This document shows, one piece after another, positions 61,188 to 64,000 of a stretch of DNA of 64,000 nucleotides. The stretch covers positions 1 through 64,000 of the forward strand of contig JAWLCL010000017.1 in assembly GCA_041687255.1 (NCBI GenBank), read 5' to 3'. Position numbers and translations under genes: made by a program. How positions within the stretch are numbered: the first letter of the stretch is position 1; each line of letters begins with the position of its first letter. The stretch is from Mariniphaga sp041687255 (lineage in GTDB: Bacteria; Bacteroidota; Bacteroidia; Bacteroidales; Prolixibacteraceae). Under the pieces are notes generated by a model. That model had not been told where the DNA came from and did not search any database. It saw only the letters and a program-made list of their open reading frames with translations.

Positions 61188-64000
61188 ATGAAAAAGTTGA
61201 TATTCTTTTTTGCCTTTACAGCATTGGTAATAAATGCCCGTGCACAATATTTCCAGACAGGGCAGGATCCTGCCTCAATTAATTGGAAACAGATAAACAG
61301 CCGTAACTTTCAACTTATATTTCCGGATTACTATGAGGAGCAGGCAAAAAAGCTGGCGGGAAATCTCGAAGCCGCTTACCCATACACGAGTTATACTTTG
61401 AAACATAATCCTCAGAAAATTCCCTTTTTACTACATACTCAAACCGTCCAGTCAAACGGGCTGGTTGCCTGGGCTCCCAGGCGGGCTGAGTTCTATACCA
61501 CACCGCATCAATCGATGTATCCCCAGGATTGGCTTGAACAGCTGACCCTGCATGAATTCCGTCATGTGGTTCAGATTGATAAAATACGAAGCAACCTGCC
61601 CTTCTGGGCACGGTACCTGCTTGGAGAACAGGGCACTGCCCTTGCCTTTGGAGCTTATCTTCCATGGTGGTTCATTGAAGGGGATGCGGTGGTTACCGAA
61701 ACATCACTGAGCAACTTTGGACGTGGTCGCTTTCCCTCATTTCTGATGGAACATCAGGCACAAGTGGTGCAAAAAGGTGTTTTTTCCTACGATAAGGCGT
61801 TTTTCAGATCTTACCGCGATTATGTGCCCAACCATTATAAATTGGGTTATTACTTTACCGGAAACCTTAGGGCAAGGCATGGAAGCGAACTTTGGGAGGA
61901 GGTTTTAACAAGGGCTGGAAGCAAGCCGCTCTCCATATTTCCTTTGAACCAGGTGCTGAAAAAAAGAACCGGAATGGATATAGTCGAAAATTACCAATCG
62001 GTTTTCGACAGCCTGAAATCGGTTTGGATACGGGAAGATATGAAGTATCAGTCAATACCCACTCACCAAATAAATGAGCAGGCAACCTTCTTTACAAATT
62101 ACAATCATAACCATTGGCTTAACGATTCCACTGTTCTTTCCTATAAAACAGCTTATAATGAAATTCCTTCATTTGTAAAAATTCAGAAGGACAGTGGAAG
62201 GGAAACTAAATTATTCTTCCCCGGGGCCATATTTAATGAATCGGCGGGCTATCGTGGCGAATGGATTGTTTGGGCGGAGCAGATAAGCGACGTTCGCTGG
62301 GAGCACAGAGGCCGTTCCCTTCTTCGTCTTTACAATGTGAATTCAAAAAAGAAAATTGAAATTAAACCGGAATTTAAAAGTTTTAGCCCTTCCATCTCTC
62401 CTGATAAGATGAAAATTGCGGTGGTGGAAACTGACTTTTCAAACAATTACTATATTTCGGTGTATCAAATGCCGGATGGAAAGCTCCTTCAACGGTTCCA
62501 GTCGCCTCAGAACAATTACTTCTTCACTCCCGAATGGTTGAACAATGATGAAGTAGCTGCTGTAATGCTTACTCAAAAAGGGAAAAGAATAGTCCGTGTG
62601 AATTTTGCCCTGGATGAACTCTTCCAGCTTTCAGATGCTGAAATGGGAGATATAAAACATCTTCGGTTTACAGGTGATTTCCTATATTTTATAGGGGCTT
62701 ACTCAGGAAAAAACAGTTTATACAGGTTAACCCTTGAGAATGGTACAGTGGAAAGAGTATATGAGCCAAGGTTTGGCGTTGAGTCTCCGGCAGTTTCTGA
62801 TGAAGACGACCAGATTATTCTTAGTGACTATACTGCCGGGGGATTTCGGCTTATAGAACTTTCCTCAGAAAACGACTCCATTAAGTCGTTGCAGCAGGTT
62901 AAACCTGCAAAGTACCTGCTTGCAGAAATTCTTGCCTCGCAGGAAGCGGGCTTTCCTGTTTTTAACGATACTGATGGAGAAGAATATACTGTTAAAAAAT
63001 ACAGCAAAGCGGGCCATCTTTTTAATTTTCACAGCTGGGCTCCGGCATCGGTTGATGTTGAAGCCTATGAGTTTTATCCCGGAGTAACCCTGATGTCGCA
63101 GAATGTATTGAGCACCAGTGAAGCTGTTGTAGGATACAAATGGGATTACACTGAAAGGGCCGGAAGGTTTGTTGCTGATTACTCCTTTAAGGGATGGTTC
63201 CCGGTTTTTGATTTTGATTTTTCTTATGGGGGGCGAGCCTCTAATTATAATTTAATCCAGCAGGTTACCGATGAACAGGGAAACGTTACTCGGGATACCA
63301 CACAACAACGTTTTTCCTGGCAGGAAACAACAGCCGGATTGACAATGGCATTACCTCTGAATTTTGATAAAGGACCCTTTTACAGGATAATTCAACCTGA
63401 AATTCAGTACGGATTTAATTATATCCGTCACCGGGAATCAACACCACATCAATTCCGCGAGGGAAGCTTTCACTCCTTATCCTACAGGTTATACATGCAA
63501 AAGGTGCTCAGGAAAAGCTACCTCGATATGTACCCCAATTTTGGAATTATAGCTGATGGAGTGTTCCGTCATTCTCCTGCCGGAGCTGTAAGAGCGGGAA
63601 ATATAAAAGCATTGCAGTCGGTGATTTATTTGCCTGCATTGATGAAAAATCACGGAATAAAACTATATGCCGGTGCACAGCAAAAGGAAACAGCCGAAAT
63701 CATGGGATTCAGCGATGTAGTCAGGTATGCCCGTGGATGGGGCCGCATTGCAACAACCGAAATTTATACCGGAGGTGTCGATTATAAAATGCCGCTGATT
63801 TACCCAGACTGGAATTTTTGGGGATTGTTATACACACGGAGGATTAAAGCTGCATTATTTGCCGACTACACCCGGCTGAAAGGGAAATATTACAGAAACG
63901 GGAATTTTACCGGCATGTTTACAACTGACATTTCTTCGGTGGGCACTGAAATTACTGCCGATGTGAATATCCTCCGGTTTTATGCGCCTGCCAATATTGG
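61188..64000 (+). CDS. Exported HEXXH metallopeptidase with propeller and beta-barrel region (3' end cut by window)
   Basis: The frame is open from the ATG at 61188 to the window end, at least 937 residues. Signal peptide about 1-20 (NARAQ). An early MA-type zinc protease motif HEFRH occurs at 122-126 within YPQDWLEQLTLHEFRHVVQ, with a possible third ligand Glu in WWFIEGDAV about 40 residues later. From about 290 to 600 are repeats of a beta-propeller type (SFSPSISPDKMKIAVVE, FFTPEWLNNDEVAAV). From about 620 the sequence is aromatic and alternating, like an outer-membrane beta-barrel. The real C-terminus lies outside. The combination of a protease, propeller and barrel suggests an outer-membrane protein, substrate unknown. 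Confidence 0.8.
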   Translation, partial: MKKLIFFFAFTALVINARAQYFQTGQDPASINWKQINSRNFQLIFPDYYEEQAKKLAGNLEAAYPYTSYTLKHNPQKIPFLLHTQTVQSNGLVAWAPRRAEFYTTPHQSMYPQDWLEQLTLHEFRHVVQIDKIRSNLPFWARYLLGEQGTALAFGAYLPWWFIEGDAVVTETSLSNFGRGRFPSFLMEHQAQVVQKGVFSYDKAFFRSYRDYVPNHYKLGYYFTGNLRARHGSELWEEVLTRAGSKPLSIFPLNQVLKKRTGMDIVENYQSVFDSLKSVWIREDMKYQSIPTHQINEQATFFTNYNHNHWLNDSTVLSYKTAYNEIPSFVKIQKDSGRETKLFFPGAIFNESAGYRGEWIVWAEQISDVRWEHRGRSLLRLYNVNSKKKIEIKPEFKSFSPSISPDKMKIAVVETDFSNNYYISVYQMPDGKLLQRFQSPQNNYFFTPEWLNNDEVAAVMLTQKGKRIVRVNFALDELFQLSDAEMGDIKHLRFTGDFLYFIGAYSGKNSLYRLTLENGTVERVYEPRFGVESPAVSDEDDQIILSDYTAGGFRLIELSSENDSIKSLQQVKPAKYLLAEILASQEAGFPVFNDTDGEEYTVKKYSKAGHLFNFHSWAPASVDVEAYEFYPGVTLMSQNVLSTSEAVVGYKWDYTERAGRFVADYSFKGWFPVFDFDFSYGGRASNYNLIQQVTDEQGNVTRDTTQQRFSWQETTAGLTMALPLNFDKGPFYRIIQPEIQYGFNYIRHRESTPHQFREGSFHSLSYRLYMQKVLRKSYLDMYPNFGIIADGVFRHSPAGAVRAGNIKALQSVIYLPALMKNHGIKLYAGAQQKETAEIMGFSDVVRYARGWGRIATTEIYTGGVDYKMPLIYPDWNFWGLLYTRRIKAALFADYTRLKGKYYRNGNFTGMFTTDISSVGTEITADVNILRFYAPANI

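Noticed and set aside
1..64000. tRNA, rRNA, integrated phage or plasmid origin
   Set aside because: I saw no cloverleaf with CCA end, rRNA-like sequence, integrase or phage structural gene. A covariance search was not possible here, so a small RNA could still be missed.

Overview
The window is bacterial chromosome from a Bacteroidota, most likely an anaerobic or facultative, polysaccharide-degrading member of the Bacteroidales/Marinilabiliales type. Evidence: two SusC/SusD pairs, candidate promoters of the TAnnTTTG (-7) type, mostly weak Shine-Dalgarno sequences, a sodium-pumping methylmalonyl-CoA decarboxylase operon for propionate formation, and several Bacteroidota-specific families (DUF6057, DUF5916, DUF6266, DUF6807, M56-TonB fusions). 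The family cannot be fixed from the sequence alone.

Layout. 0-1.3 kb: a single-domain Y1 (HUH) transposase inside an array of palindromes built on GGTGCAGCGCACC, a REP/RAYT-like locus. 1.3-7.4 kb, minus strand: mce, mmdA, gamma, biotin carrier and beta subunit of methylmalonyl-CoA decarboxylase, with a separately promoted CoA-transferase upstream; together these are the last steps of a succinate-to-propionate pathway. 7.9-16.2 kb, plus strand: a REC-PAS-LuxR regulator, a small curlin-repeat protein, then a curli (type VIII secretion) locus with three curlin-repeat subunits, csgE, csgF, a csgG with a long C-terminal extension and an unassigned lipoprotein. 16.4-25.9 kb: ferritin, a RelA-type RSH enzyme with a degenerate HD motif, glycerate kinase, a TPR protein, a 1.2-kb non-coding stretch holding a duplicated ~305-bp element, Hsp20, a DUF6266 protein and a pRiA4b ORF-3 family protein.

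26.3-50.1 kb is carbohydrate-related: araD and araB (L-arabinose catabolism), two SusC/SusD pairs, a DUF6057 membrane protein plus haem-motif beta-propeller lipoprotein in opposite orientation between them, a DUF6807 protein, a fused SpmA/SpmB-like membrane protein, a Dabb-domain protein, kdsA, and a GH78 alpha-L-rhamnosidase. This suggests use of pectin-like or other arabinose/rhamnose-containing glycans. No local SusR, HTCS or sigma/anti-sigma regulator is seen.

50.1-53.9 kb is the most interesting part: a TonB gene, a decayed second copy of the rhamnosidase 3' end, a second TonB C-terminal-domain gene, and a BlaI/BlaR1-like pair in which the M56 protease carries the same TonB domain. Both TonB genes are preceded by dyads ACTA-N6-TAGT, the form of a MecI/BlaI operator, laid out with identical spacing (63 bp, then 20 bp) in the two copies. 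This is explained by a tandem duplication of [rhamnosidase 3' end - operators - TonB gene], with both copies probably controlled by the adjacent repressor.

54.1-64 kb: a TPR protein; a DUF5916 outer-membrane protein with a CBM9-like partner; a 7TM-LuxR-type regulator divergent from a small membrane protein, with two CTACCAAAGTAG dyads between them; and a metallopeptidase/propeller/beta-barrel protein cut by the window end. No rRNA or tRNA gene, and no CRISPR array, was recognised.
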